Origin: Prorocentrum cordatum
Taxonomy: Eukaryota > Sar > Dinophyceae > Prorocentrales > Prorocentraceae
Assembly (NCBI GenBank): GCA_963575745.1
Contig: CAUYUJ010009347.1
Span: 265,001 to 329,000, forward strand
Direction: 5' to 3'
DNA length: 64,000 nt
Below, piece after piece: positions 22,660-31,450 of this stretch. The position numbers and the translations under genes are program-made. The notes below the pieces were generated by a model, which did not search any database, was not told where the DNA came from, and worked only from the letters and a program-made list of their open reading frames with translations. Numbering within the stretch: position 1 is the first letter of the stretch; the number at the start of each line of letters is the position of its first letter.

Positions 22660-24245
22660 CCCCCTCCCACACCCGTTCTGGCACACCCCTCACACGTTTC
22701 GTGGCCCCATAGGGAGCTCCACCGAAGGCCCCAGTGGCTGCGCCCGCATGCGGTTCCACCCCCCATTCTGGCACACCCCTCACACGTGGCCCCATAGGGA
22801 GCTCGTGGCCCCATAGGGAGCTCCACCGAAGGCCCCAGTGGCTGCGCCCGCATGCGGTTCCACCCCCCATTCTGGCACACCCCTCACACGTTTCGTGGCC
22901 CCATAGGGAGCTCCACCGAAGGCCCCAGTGGCTGCGCCCGCATGCGGTTCCACCCCCCATTCTGGCACACCCCTCACACGTTTCGTGGCCCCATAGGGAG
23001 CTCCACCGAAGGCCCCAGTGGCTGCGCCCGCATGCGGTTCCACCCCCCATTCTGGCACACCCCTCACACGTTTCGTGGCCCCATAGGGAGCTCCACCGAA
23101 GGCCCCAGTGGCTGCGCCCGCATGCGGTTCCACCCCCCATTCTGGCACACCCCTCACACGTTTCGTGGCCCCATAGGGAGCTCCACCGAAGGCCCCAGTG
23201 GCTGCGCCCGCATGCGGTTCCACCCCCCATTCTGGCACACCCCTCACACGTTTCGTGGCCCCATAGGGAGCTCCACCGAAGGCCCCAGTGGCTGCGCCCG
23301 CATGCGGTTCCACCCCCCATTCTGGCACACCCCTCACACGTTTCGTGGCCCCATAGGGAGCTCCACCGAAGGCCCCAGTGGCTGCGCCCGCATGCGGTTC
23401 CACCCCCCATTCTGGCACACCCCTCACACGTTTCGTGGCCCCATAGGGAGCTCCACCGAAGGCCCCAGTGGCTGCGCCCGCATGCGGTTCCACCCCCCAT
23501 TCTGGCACACCCCTCACACGTTTCGTGGCCCCATAGGGAGCTCCACCGAAGGCCCCAGTGGCTGCGCCCGCATGCGGTTCCACCCCCCATTCTGGCACAC
23601 CCCTCACACGTTTCGTGGCCCCATAGGGAGCTCCACCGAAGGCCCCAGTGGCTGCGCCCGCATGCGGTTCCACCCCCATTCTGGCACACCCCTCACACGT
23701 TTCGTGGCCCCATAGGGAGCTCCACCGAAGGCCCCAGTGGCTGCGCCCGCATGCGGTTCCACCCCCCATTCTGGCACACCCCTCACACGTTTCGTGGCCC
23801 CATAGGGAGCTCCACCGAAGGCCCCAGTGGCTGCGCCCGCATGCGGTTCCACCCCCCATTCTGGCACACCCCTCACACGTTTCGTGGCCCCATAGGGAGC
23901 TCCACCGAAGGCCCCAGTGGCTGCGCCCGCATGCGGTTCCACCCCCCATTCTGGCACACCCCTCACACGTTTCGTGGCCCCATAGGGAGCTCCACCGAAG
24001 GCCCCAGTGGCTGCGCCCGCATGCGGTTCCACCCCCCATTCTGGCACACCCCTCACACGTTTCGTGGCCCCATAGGGAGCTCCACCGAAGGCCCCAGTGG
24101 CTGCGCCCGCATGCGGTTCCACCCCCCATTCTGGCACACCCCTCACACGTTTCGTGGCTCCATAGGGAGCTCCACCGAGCGCCCCAGTGGCTGCGCTCGC
24201 ATGCGGTTCCACCCCCTCCATTTCGGCACACCCCTCACTCGTTTC
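22660..24245 (+). repeat. Young 90-bp satellite array, about 17 copies
   Basis: The unit is exactly 90 bp (for example CACCCCCCAT at 22861 and 22951) and the central copies look identical. One copy near 22785-22822 is rearranged. One copy near 23671 lacks a single C, which shifts the reading frame. The last copies (24150-24240) drift. Because 90 is a multiple of three and the unit lacks stops in several frames on both strands, open frames of up to 534 codons (plus) and 483 codons (minus) run through it. I treat these as repeat artefacts. Confidence 0.98.
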
Positions 24246-24364
24246 GTGGCCCGGGGGCGCCACCGAACAATGTATCCACAATTGCGGTATTCACAACTAC
24301 GTATGGTTGGGTCTTTCGTCAGGCTAGTTTTCAGATAACTGTGTGCACTTCTCGGCCCACTCGG

Positions 24365-24430
24365 CGGTCATCCGAGAGCGCTCCCGGAGGCAATGTTGGG
24401 AGAATGCCTCTATCGAGCCGCCTACGTTCG
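24365..24430 (+). repeat. Solitary right block of the GGA module
   Basis: TCATCCGAGAGCGCTCCCGG followed by AGGCAATGTTGGGAGAATGC matches the right blocks at 22453 and 24972, but without a GGA tract before it. Confidence 0.75.
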
Positions 24431-24540
24431 TACACATGTATGAAACTGCCATGGGTTTCAACTGTTTTACTTCCTAGGTCATCTGGGAGGTCACCCGAAA
24501 GCATTTCGAACTGATCACCGACCCACATTTACGATGTGTT

Positions 24541-25052
24541 CCCCGAGTTGGTCAGTGAGGCATTGGAAGAACGCGCGTGCGAGGAGCAGGAGGAGGAGGA
24601 GGAGTGGGAGGAGAGAGGAGGAGGATGACGAGAAGAAGGGAAGGAGGAGGATGAGGAGGAGGAGGAGGAGAGGAGGAGGAGGAGGAGGAGGAGGAGGGAG
24701 GAGAGGAGGAGGAGGGAGGAGGAGGGAGGAGAGGAGGAGGAGGGAGGAGGAGGGAGGAGGAGGAGGAGGAGGGAGGAGGAGGAGGAGGAGGAGGAGGAGG
24801 AGGAGGAGGAGGAGGAGGAGGAGGAAGAGGAGGAGGAGGAGGAGGAGGAGGAGGAAGAGGAGGGGGGAGGAGAGACGAGGAGGATGACGAGAAGAGGTGA
24901 AGGAGGAGGAGGAGGAGGAGGAGGAAGGGAAGGAGGAGGACGATGGCGAGGAGGAAGAGACCATCTTGCAGGTCACCCGAGAGCGCTCCCGAAGGCAAGT
25001 CTGAGGGGACGTCTCCAGCGAAACGCTTGATTTGAGCACACGTGTTTTCAAA
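24541..25052 (+). repeat. GGA-tract module, copy 2, expanded
   Basis: Left block CCCCGAGTTGGTCAGTGAGG-CATTGG, then about 370 bp of imperfect GGA/GAG repeats (24580-24950), then right block CCATCTTGCAGGTCACCCGA-GAGCGCTCCC. Compared with copy 1, the purine tract has expanded roughly tenfold. Confidence 0.88.
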
Positions 25053-25635
25053 ACCTTCAACATGTTCGCACCTTGAGCCATCGTGGAGTTGGTTTTCGAT
25101 CGGCTCTTTGATAGCAGGCGGTTCGTTTCGGAATGTCTTGGCGAAACGGCCGTTTGTGAAGATCCGAAGTTGAGGCAATCGATTTCACCCCCTCCATGTT
25201 TCGAGGATGTCTCACGCGAATCGTTCATGTGTATCCTAAGACATTTTGGGCTGGGACCTCCGACATCGCGATTGCTTGAGGGTGTCTCAAGCAAAACGCC
25301 CGTTTTTGAACCAGAGTTCTGCGCACGTCACGTTGTGCTCCTTTGCAGGCCTTTCCAGGGGGCTGGTGGCACGGATTGGAGGCCCAGGGGAGAGTTCGTT
25401 CAGAAAAGAGCCAACACCAGACCTAAGAAATCCAGCACGCCAGGCACCCTTGTGATGAATCAACAGGGGGCGGCTGATCGAAGACGCCTGCGGCGAATCA
25501 CCGCCGCCCCCTGCCTTTTGATTTCGCCCATGTGGCCGAGCGTTGTGGCAAGAGCTCTGCCAAGCTATCGGACCATGTGTTCCTACAACCATTGTGGAAA
25601 CCCTTCGGAGAACACTTGGGGGAGGATGGCGGGGA
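25053..25635. other. No gene recognised; carries two GAGGATGTCTC motifs
   Basis: The motif TCGAGGATGTCTCACGCGAA (25200) and a variant (TTGAGGGTGTCTCAAGC, 25276) belong to the dispersed motif also seen at 6550, 10173 and 35.9-36.3 kb. The rest is unique-looking with short overlapping frames. Confidence 0.45.
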
Positions 25636-25639
25636 AGAT

Positions 25640-25712
25640 CAGGAGGAAGAGGAGGAGAAGGAGAAGGAGGAGGAGGAGGAGGAGGAGGAGGAGGAAGAGG
25701 AGGAAGAGGGGA
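25640..25712 (+). repeat. GGA/GAA purine tract
   Basis: GAGGAGAAGGAGAAGGAGGAG-type repeats directly bordering the start of the CTTGGGGCC array. Confidence 0.9.
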
Positions 25713-25719
25713 CATCTTG

Positions 25720-26770
25720 GCAGCCTCTGGGGGCACTCTTGGGGCCTCCCGGGCCCCGGGAGTTTCCTGGGAGCCTCTTGGAGGCATCTTGGGGGGGGCC
25801 TCCATGGGCCTCTTGGGGGCCTTTGGGGGCTTTTCGGGTGCCTTTGGCCGTCTCAGGGCATTCCTGGCCCGTCTGACGCCGTCTGAAGCCGTTTTGGGGG
25901 CCTTTCTGGGCCGACTTGAAACCCTCCAGGGGTGCTCCAGGGCCGTCCTGGAGGCCACCTTCGGCGTCTTGGGGACCTCTTGTCGTCTGGGGGCCTTCTT
26001 GGGGCCGTCTTGGGGGCCTCTTGGGCCGTCCTGGGGCCATCCTGGAGGCCACTTCGGCGATCTTTTGGGGCTCTTGGGCCGTCTCGGGCCGTCGGAAGGC
26101 CGACAATATAGAAATGCCAACTTCCTTCAAAGGCCCAGGGAAAATCAATGATGTTGGCCTCTTCGGGCCTTCCTTGAGGCCCTCTTGGAGGCCTCTTAGG
26201 CCGTCTTGAAGACCTCTTGGGGCCTCTTGGGCCGTCTTGGGCCATCTTAGAGCCATCTTGGGCCGTCCTGGTGGGCTCCTGGCCCGTCTGACGCCGTCGG
26301 AAGCTGTCTTGGGGGCCTCTCTGGGCCGACTGGGGGCCCTCTTGGGATGCTCCAGGGCCGTCTTGGAGGCCATCTTGGGCGTCTTGGGGCCTTTCTGGGG
26401 CGGTCTTGGGCCTTGGGGGCCTCTTGGGCCGTTCTGGGGCCATCTTGGAGGTCATCTTGGGCGATCTTGGGGCGATCTTTGTGGGCTCTTGGGCCGTCTC
26501 GGGCCGTCGGAAGGCAGAACATCAACAGTTGCCAACTTCTTTCAAAGACCCAGGGAAAATCAATGATGTTGGCCTCTTCGGGCCTTCCTGGAGGCCCTCT
26601 TGGGGGCCTCTTGGGCCGTCTTGGACCGTTTTGGAGGCTTGGGTCGTCTTGGAGGCCATCTTGGACCATCTTGGGCCATCTTGGGCCAACGTGGCCATCT
26701 TGGAGGCCATCTTGCTCCAACTTGAAGAGCTTTTTGCTGACTGTTTGCGGCCTCTCAGGGCCTTCCGGGT
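25720..26770 (+). repeat. CTTGGGGCC higher-order repeat, left arm
   Basis: Units like GGCCTCTTGGGCCGTCTTGG repeat throughout. A unique spacer (GGAAGGC...CTTTCAAAG...GGGAAAATCAATGATGTTGG) occurs twice, its AAGGC anchor at 26096 and 26511, so the higher-order period is about 415 bp. The matching spacers on the right (27.6, 30.2, 30.6 kb) are inverted. Confidence 0.88.
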
Positions 26771-27420
26771 AGCCGGCAGGACGGGCCGAAGCCCCTAGGG
26801 GAGTTCTGTTGGATCCCCCGCCCCCTGTCGATTCATCGCAGGGGTGCCTGGGGTGCTAGACGATTTCGTTTTTTCCCTACCTAGGCTCTGCCTAGAGGGT
26901 TCATACTTTGTTTTGCTTAAAGGGGCCGGGCAGTGTAGGCCGTCCCGGGCGGTTCCCCCAGTCCCCGCCCCGCGGTTCCCCCATTTGCGCCCACTAGCTT
27001 TAGCTTCAGCTTCAGCTTTAGCTTTAGCTTTAGCGTTAACTTTAGCGTTAATTTATGCTTTAGCTTTAGCTTTAGCTTAGCTTTAGCTTAGCGTTATCTT
27101 AGCTTTAGCTTAGCTTTAGCTTAGCTTTAGCGTGGCTTTAGTTTAGCTTTAGCTTGGCTTTATCTTAGCTTTAGCTTAGCCTTAGCTTAGCTTTAGCTTA
27201 GCTTTAGCTTAGCTTAGCTTTAGCTTAGCTGTATCTTAGCTTTAGCTTAGCTGTAGCTTAGCTTTAGCTTAGATTTAGCTTTAGCTTAGCTTTAGATTAG
27301 CTTTACCGTTACTACTAATGCTGCTTTCCTAGGGGCTCCAACTCCTAGGTAGGGTCGCACTGGGATGTTTGTTTCTTCCCCCAAAGAACTCCCCCTGGGG
27401 CTTCGGCCCGTCCCGCCGGG
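26771..27420. repeat. Outer inverted repeat around the TAGCTT element
   Basis: The left end reads AGCCGGCAGGACGGGCCGAA-GCCCC-AGGGG-AGTTCT (26771-26808). The right end (27381-27420) is its near-perfect reverse complement over about 40 bp. Flanking CTTGGGCC arrays are also mirror images (26640-26720 against 27455-27520), so the arms extend several hundred bases. Confidence 0.85.
26875..27367 (+). mobile_element. TAGCTT-rich element, copy 1
   Basis: Bounded by the inverted terminal repeats CCCTACCTAGG (26875) and CCTAGGTAGGG (ending 27353), with homology to copy 2 continuing to GGGATG at 27367. The left part carries CTCTGCCTAGAGGGTTC and a GGCCGGGCAGTG...GGCGGTTCCCCCAG region. The centre (about 26998-27310) is a TTTAGCTTAGC tandem repeat; the right part is ACTACTAATGCTGCTTTCCT-AGGGGCTCC. 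The same modules occur in reverse at 44916-45346. No coding capacity. It behaves like a small non-autonomous element with a repeat core, but no transposase relation is known to me. Confidence 0.75.
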
Positions 27421-27439
27421 GTCCCGGGAGCTCGATCCC

Positions 27440-27791
27440 GGGAAAAAACCCTCCAAGATGGCCCAAGATGGCCTCCAATATGGTCATGTTGGCCCAAGGT
27501 GGCCTCCAAGATGGTCCAAAATGGCCTCCAAGTCCGCCCAAGATGGTCCAAGACGGCCCCCAAGATGGCCCAAGAGAGTCCAAGATACCTCCACGTTCGC
27601 CCAAGAGGCCTCCAAGACGACCCAAGACGACCCAAGAGGTCTCCAATCCTCAAAGAGGGCCCGAAGAGGCCAAAATCATTGATTATCCGTAGTGCTTTGA
27701 AGGATTTTGACATTTGCTTCTTTTCGGCCTTCGACGGCTCAAGACGGCCCAAGAGGCCCCCAAGATCGCCCCAAGATCAACCACGAGGCCT
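27440..27791 (-). repeat. CTTGGGCC higher-order repeat, right arm (part 1)
   Basis: Minus-oriented units (CCAAGATGGCC on the plus strand) with one inverted spacer whose landmark TTGCTTCTTTTCGGCC begins at 27714. The array stops at the first copy of the target-site duplication and resumes after the second at 29910. Confidence 0.9.
27773..27791. repeat. Target-site duplication, 5' copy
   Basis: AAGATCAACCACGAGGCCT, identical in all 19 bases to 29891-29909. The sequence itself belongs to the CTTGGGCC array. Confidence 0.93.
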
Positions 27792-27813
27792 TCCGTTGCC
27801 ATTTTGGCTCAAA
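27792..27813 (+). other. Dinoflagellate spliced-leader (DinoSL) relic
   Basis: Begins TCCGTTGCCATTTTGGCTCA and matches the 22-nt leader at 20 positions (changes at positions 6 and 22). Position 1 directly follows the target-site duplication. In dinoflagellates this leader is added in trans to nuclear mRNAs and is not normally next to genes in the genome, so its presence marks reverse transcription of a mature message. A very decayed second leader may follow at 27815-27829 (CCCCACTGGCTCGAG); that is doubtful. Confidence 0.88.
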
Positions 27814-27893
27814 TCCCCACTGGCTCGAGTTTGTCTCTTGGGAAGGCTTTCCCGTTCCAGACGCCACGTGTTCGGTCAATCAATCTGCCCAGC

Positions 27894-29348
27894 ATGTCGT
27901 GCCCGGCGAGGCTTCCGTTGGCCTTCGCAGTCTACGTGTGTCTCGCAGGCCAGGCTGCCAGCACGATGAGCTTTACAGTCGTTACTGAGCCCGTGCGCTT
28001 GCGTTACGGCGAGGTGCACAACAAGATGCACGTTGGTTCTGGCAAAGGTCTCCCACTCCCACCAGACGTCGTCGCACGTTACGCGAAAGGTGATACATCG
28101 ATGGGGATCACTGGCTTCGATCCAGAGATGGTGCGAAAACACCCAAATGGCAGCGAGACGCTTGTCAAGCTGAGCGACCACTACCTCCACCATTACATAC
28201 TGTACTTCGGGGAGGCGGACTCGATGCGAGAGCTGATCAACCTTGCCGCCGGCAAGGAGCACTCCGCGCACAAGATCACGGGATGCCACGGGATGACCGG
28301 TGCTGGTGCGCATGCCTTCCACAAGCACGCTGCGGCGGCAGGGGCGAAGCCGGACCACAACCTGGTCTCTTTTGGCAGCGCTGCTGGGGCCGAGTACCGG
28401 CACAACCCGCAGCGCTTCGAGGCTCCGTACCGCCTCGTGGTGCGCAGGCCCGAAACGTGGGCGCCTACGCTGCATATCATCAATACGAACCTCGCTGACA
28501 ACTCGACCATGGATGGTGCTCCAGCAGTTTCACAGTTGCTCGAGTGCCCGTGCACTCCGCAGCGCAAGATCGATCCAGTCGCAGGCACGATCGACGGGAA
28601 AGTTGCAGATCCGCCCATCCATTGCAGCAAAGAGTTCAATGCAACTGGCAACCCTTCGTGCCACCTCTCCACTTACAAGGGTGGCTGGCGTTGTTGTGAA
28701 CACGGCATGTTCGTCGTTGACACGGACAAGGAGTGCGCGTCACCGAATTGCGCAGAGAAATTTGTTGACGAGGTCTACATGAAGTTCACCTTCTACTATG
28801 AAGATACCAACGCTTCTACCAAGAAGATGGAGAATGCAGCATGCTGCGACGTCACAAGCTCAGGGATAGGTGAAACGAATATTGAACATGACGTTGTGCC
28901 GTGTGCTGAGGGCACTCCCCCAGATCAGTGTGTTTTCATTGCAGAGAGTGTCCAGCCTCTTGCGTTTTTTGACCGATGGCCAAAGGCCAGGCCCTGGGGT
29001 TCTGACCTCGTGGATTTGGTCTTTGCGGCGCCACACCTTCACTGGGCTGGCAATTCCATCGAGCTCGTTGACCACGAGACCAACGAGACGCTCTGTGAGG
29101 TCCACCGCATGCCGGACAACAGTGGCGGGGTCATGTATGGCACTGGCGACGAGCCGGGCAACGAGAAGGGCTACATGACAGGCCTGACGCCGTGTTCTTG
29201 GGGTGGCGGCAGGGTGCGGCGCTTCAGGCGTGATCATAAGATGCGCACCCGTGCAGTGTATAACGCGACGGCCTACCACACAGGGGTGATGAGCTTGTGG
29301 TTGATCAATGTGGCGGCCGTGGACGCCTCCGCTGACATGTTTGTCTAG
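27894..29348 (+). CDS. SURNod19-family secreted protein (intronless retrogene)
   Basis: Uninterrupted 484-residue protein. An N-terminal hydrophobic stretch (residues 6-18, LPLAFAVYV) followed by AGQAAST looks like a signal peptide. Family landmarks in order: DHYLHHYILYFG (95-106), GGWRCCEHGMFVVD (263-276), DEVYMKFTFYYED (292-304), DLVFAAPHLHWAGNS (371-388, metal-ligand-like histidines), GNEKGYMTGLTPC (422-434), YHTGVMSLWLINVA (461-474). About 17 cysteines and six N-glycosylation sequons fit secretion. SURNod19 proteins are stress- or symbiosis-induced in plants and of unknown biochemistry; the fold resembles copper monooxygenase modules, which is only an inference here. I chose ATG 27894 because an in-frame ATG at 27714 lies upstream of the insertion, in repeat DNA. 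No stops or frameshifts, so either recent or selected. Expression is unproven: no promoter came with the mRNA. Confidence 0.9.
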   Translation: MSCPARLPLAFAVYVCLAGQAASTMSFTVVTEPVRLRYGEVHNKMHVGSGKGLPLPPDVVARYAKGDTSMGITGFDPEMVRKHPNGSETLVKLSDHYLHHYILYFGEADSMRELINLAAGKEHSAHKITGCHGMTGAGAHAFHKHAAAAGAKPDHNLVSFGSAAGAEYRHNPQRFEAPYRLVVRRPETWAPTLHIINTNLADNSTMDGAPAVSQLLECPCTPQRKIDPVAGTIDGKVADPPIHCSKEFNATGNPSCHLSTYKGGWRCCEHGMFVVDTDKECASPNCAEKFVDEVYMKFTFYYEDTNASTKKMENAACCDVTSSGIGETNIEHDVVPCAEGTPPDQCVFIAESVQPLAFFDRWPKARPWGSDLVDLVFAAPHLHWAGNSIELVDHETNETLCEVHRMPDNSGGVMYGTGDEPGNEKGYMTGLTPCSWGGGRVRRFRRDHKMRTRAVYNATAYHTGVMSLWLINVAAVDASADMFV

Positions 29349-29890
29349 AGCGAGCAGCGGGCTGGATTGTTTACACCATCCCATGTTCGAATGGCGCCAG
29401 CTTGCTTTCCTGCTAACAACGTTTGCCGGAATGCGTGTTACAACCGCTAACTGCATCCGGGGGTACAGAAACGTGGCACCAGCTTGCGCTATAAAGATGG
29501 GGTGTGCCGCATGCACTGCATGGAAATACTCGTTTGATAGTCTGGAACCGTCCTATGTTCGTGTGCAGAACCGAACATACAGCGGTGCCGTAAGCGCGCC
29601 GCGAGGGACTCCGTGCCGCGCGGCTTGAACAGGAACCAACGACCACAGCGGCAGCAGTTGTGGCGCGGTCCGTCTACAGCTGAGTTTTCCTCCTTCTGAT
29701 CCCATTCGCCCGAAGCTGCACAAGTCAGCCCGTGCTCAGGATCCGCTGGGGGGGAGACTCCGAGGAAAACACACAGATTTCAATTCCGACCGCAGCTGAG
29801 TTCTTTTCGTCCTGATTTCGGTTTTGCTAAGGAGCTGCACAAGTCAGTTCGCGCTCAGGATCCGCTGGTGGGTGTTTCGAGGAGAAAAAA
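29349..29890 (+). other. Retrogene 3' region with internal duplication and A-run
   Basis: Non-coding. An approximately 118-bp segment is tandemly duplicated: GCTGCACAAGTCAG...CTCAGGATCCGCTGG occurs near 29714 and 29832. The region ends in eight A residues (29885-29892), the last two shared with the target-site duplication; this is the presumed poly(A) remnant. Confidence 0.8.
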
Positions 29891-29909
29891 AAGATCAACC
29901 ACGAGGCCT
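29891..29909. repeat. Target-site duplication, 3' copy
   Basis: AAGATCAACCACGAGGCCT, identical to 27773-27791. Confidence 0.93.
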
Positions 29910-30840
29910 CCGAGATGGCCCCATGACGGCCCAAGAGGCCCCCAAAACGGCCCCAAGACGGCACAAAGACGGGCCAAGAGGCCTCCAAGACGCCCATGAT
30001 GGCCTCCAAGACGGCCCCAAAGCGCCCCAAGAGGGCCCCAAGCCGGTTCAGAGAGGCCCCAAAGACGGCTCCCGACGGCGCCAGACGGGCCAGGAACCCA
30101 CCAAGATGGCCGAAGTTGGTTCGAAGTTGGCCCAAGAAGGCCCAAGAGGCCTCCAAGAGGGCCTCCAGGAAGGCCCGAAAAGGCCACAACCATTGATTTT
30201 CTCAAAGTTTTGGAAGGATTTTGACATTTGCTTCTTTTCGGCCTGCCGACCGCCCGACACGGCCCAAGAGCCCCCAAAGATCGCCCAACGATCGCCCAAG
30301 AGGCCTCTAAGATGACCCCAGAACGGCCCAAGAGGCCCCCAAGACGGCCCCCAAAGAGGCCCCCAAGACGGCCCACGAGGCCTTTACGACGCCTTAGATG
30401 GCCTCCAAGACGGCCCTGGAGCATTCCAAGAGGGCCCCAAGTCGGCCCAGAGAGGCGCCCCAAACGGCTTCCGACGGCGTCAGACGTTCCAGGAGCCCAC
30501 CAAGACGGCCGAAGATGGCCCTAAGATGTCCAAAGGCGGCCCAAGAGGCCTCCAAGAGGGCCTCCAGGAAGGCCCGAAAAGGCCAAAACCATTGATTTCC
30601 TAAAATTTTGGAAGGATTTGGACAGTTGCTTCTTTTCGGCCTGCCGACCGCCCGAGACGGCCCAAGAACTCCCAAAGATCGCCCAAGAGGTTTCCAGTAT
30701 GGCCCCAGAACGGCCCAAGAGGCCCCCAAGGCAGCCCCAAGAGGACCCCAAGACGGACCAAGAGGCCCCCAAGACGCTCAATATGGCCTCCGAGACGGCC
30801 CTGGAGCACCCTAAGAAAGGCCCAAGTCGGCCCAGCCTCT
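29910..30840 (-). repeat. CTTGGGCC higher-order repeat, right arm (part 2)
   Basis: Minus-oriented units with two spacers whose landmark TTGCTTCTTTTCGGCC begins at 30228 and 30626, 398 bp apart. The spacer before the retrogene (27714) lies 396 bp from 30228 once the 2118-bp insertion is subtracted. Confidence 0.9.
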
Positions 30841-31079
30841 CCCACCGTGTTCCCCGAACGCTTTCCAAACCGATTCGGGGAACACATGGTCCGATATCTT
30901 GGCAGGCCTCTGGCCACATAGGCGTTTCCAAAAAGGCAGGGTGCGGCGGTGATTCGCCGTAGGCGTCTTCGATAAATAACGAAAGCCAAGCGCGGTAGCG
31001 TTTAGCACGCTGGGCAGCCCTGTGACAAGACCACAGGGATCGGCGGATCTGATGGCCTTCGGCCCATCCCGCCACTGGG

Positions 31080-31450
31080 CCTGGAGCTCCCAGGGATGCT
31101 GCTCGGGGTCTCTTCGGAGTCCTCGTGGGGGCAGTTGTGTGGCCTCTTGGGGGCCTTTTGGGGGCCTCTTGGGGTCTCCTGGGGGCCCCTCGGGGCCGAG
31201 GGCTCGAAATGTAGGTTTGGGTCCCCCATCTGGGCCCCCTCTTGGAGCCGTCACTGGTGCCTCTTGGGCCGTCTTGGGCGCCTCTTGGGTCGTCTTGGGA
31301 CCCGTTTTTGGGCCCTCTTGGAGGCTCCTTGGGCCGTCTTGGGACCATCTTGTGGGCGTCTTTGAGTTTTTGTTTGGCCGTGTGCAGGCCACCTTGGGCG
31401 TCTTGGAGCGATCTTGCCATCTTGGGAGAATTCTGAAGCTCTCTTGGCCC
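31080..31450 (+). repeat. CTTGGGCC-family repeat, plus orientation
   Basis: Units such as GGGGGCCTCTTGGGGTCTCC and GCCGTCTTGGGCGCCTCTTG. The orientation flips relative to 29.9-30.8 kb across a 240-bp unique spacer. Confidence 0.8.

Larger units (their letters stand above)
27773..29909 (+). mobile_element. Retroposed trans-spliced mRNA (processed retrogene insertion)
   Basis: The 19-bp direct repeat AAGATCAACCACGAGGCCT flanks the insert exactly (27773-27791 and 29891-29909). Immediately inside are a spliced-leader relic, an 80-nt leader, an intronless coding sequence, a 3' region, and an A8 run merging with the second repeat. This is the signature of LINE-type target-primed insertion of a mature dinoflagellate mRNA. 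Recycling of trans-spliced mRNAs into the genome is known in dinoflagellates. Removing the insert rejoins a continuous CTTGGGCC array. Confidence 0.92.

Noticed and set aside
22734-24338. 534-codon plus-strand and 483-codon minus-strand open frames over the 90-bp array
   Set aside because: The unit is 90 bp and stop-free in several frames on both strands, so long frames arise automatically. A single-base deletion near 23671 is tolerated by simply switching frames.
25072-25095. Reverse-complement leader-like string CTTGAGCCATCGTGGAG, also at 46031
   Set aside because: Only about 14 of 22 positions match; no duplication or gene next to it.
27714-27893. Upstream in-frame ATG extending the SURNod19-like protein by 60 residues
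   Set aside because: The extension begins in CTTGGGCC repeat, before the insertion starts at 27792. The ATG at 27894 is followed directly by a signal peptide.
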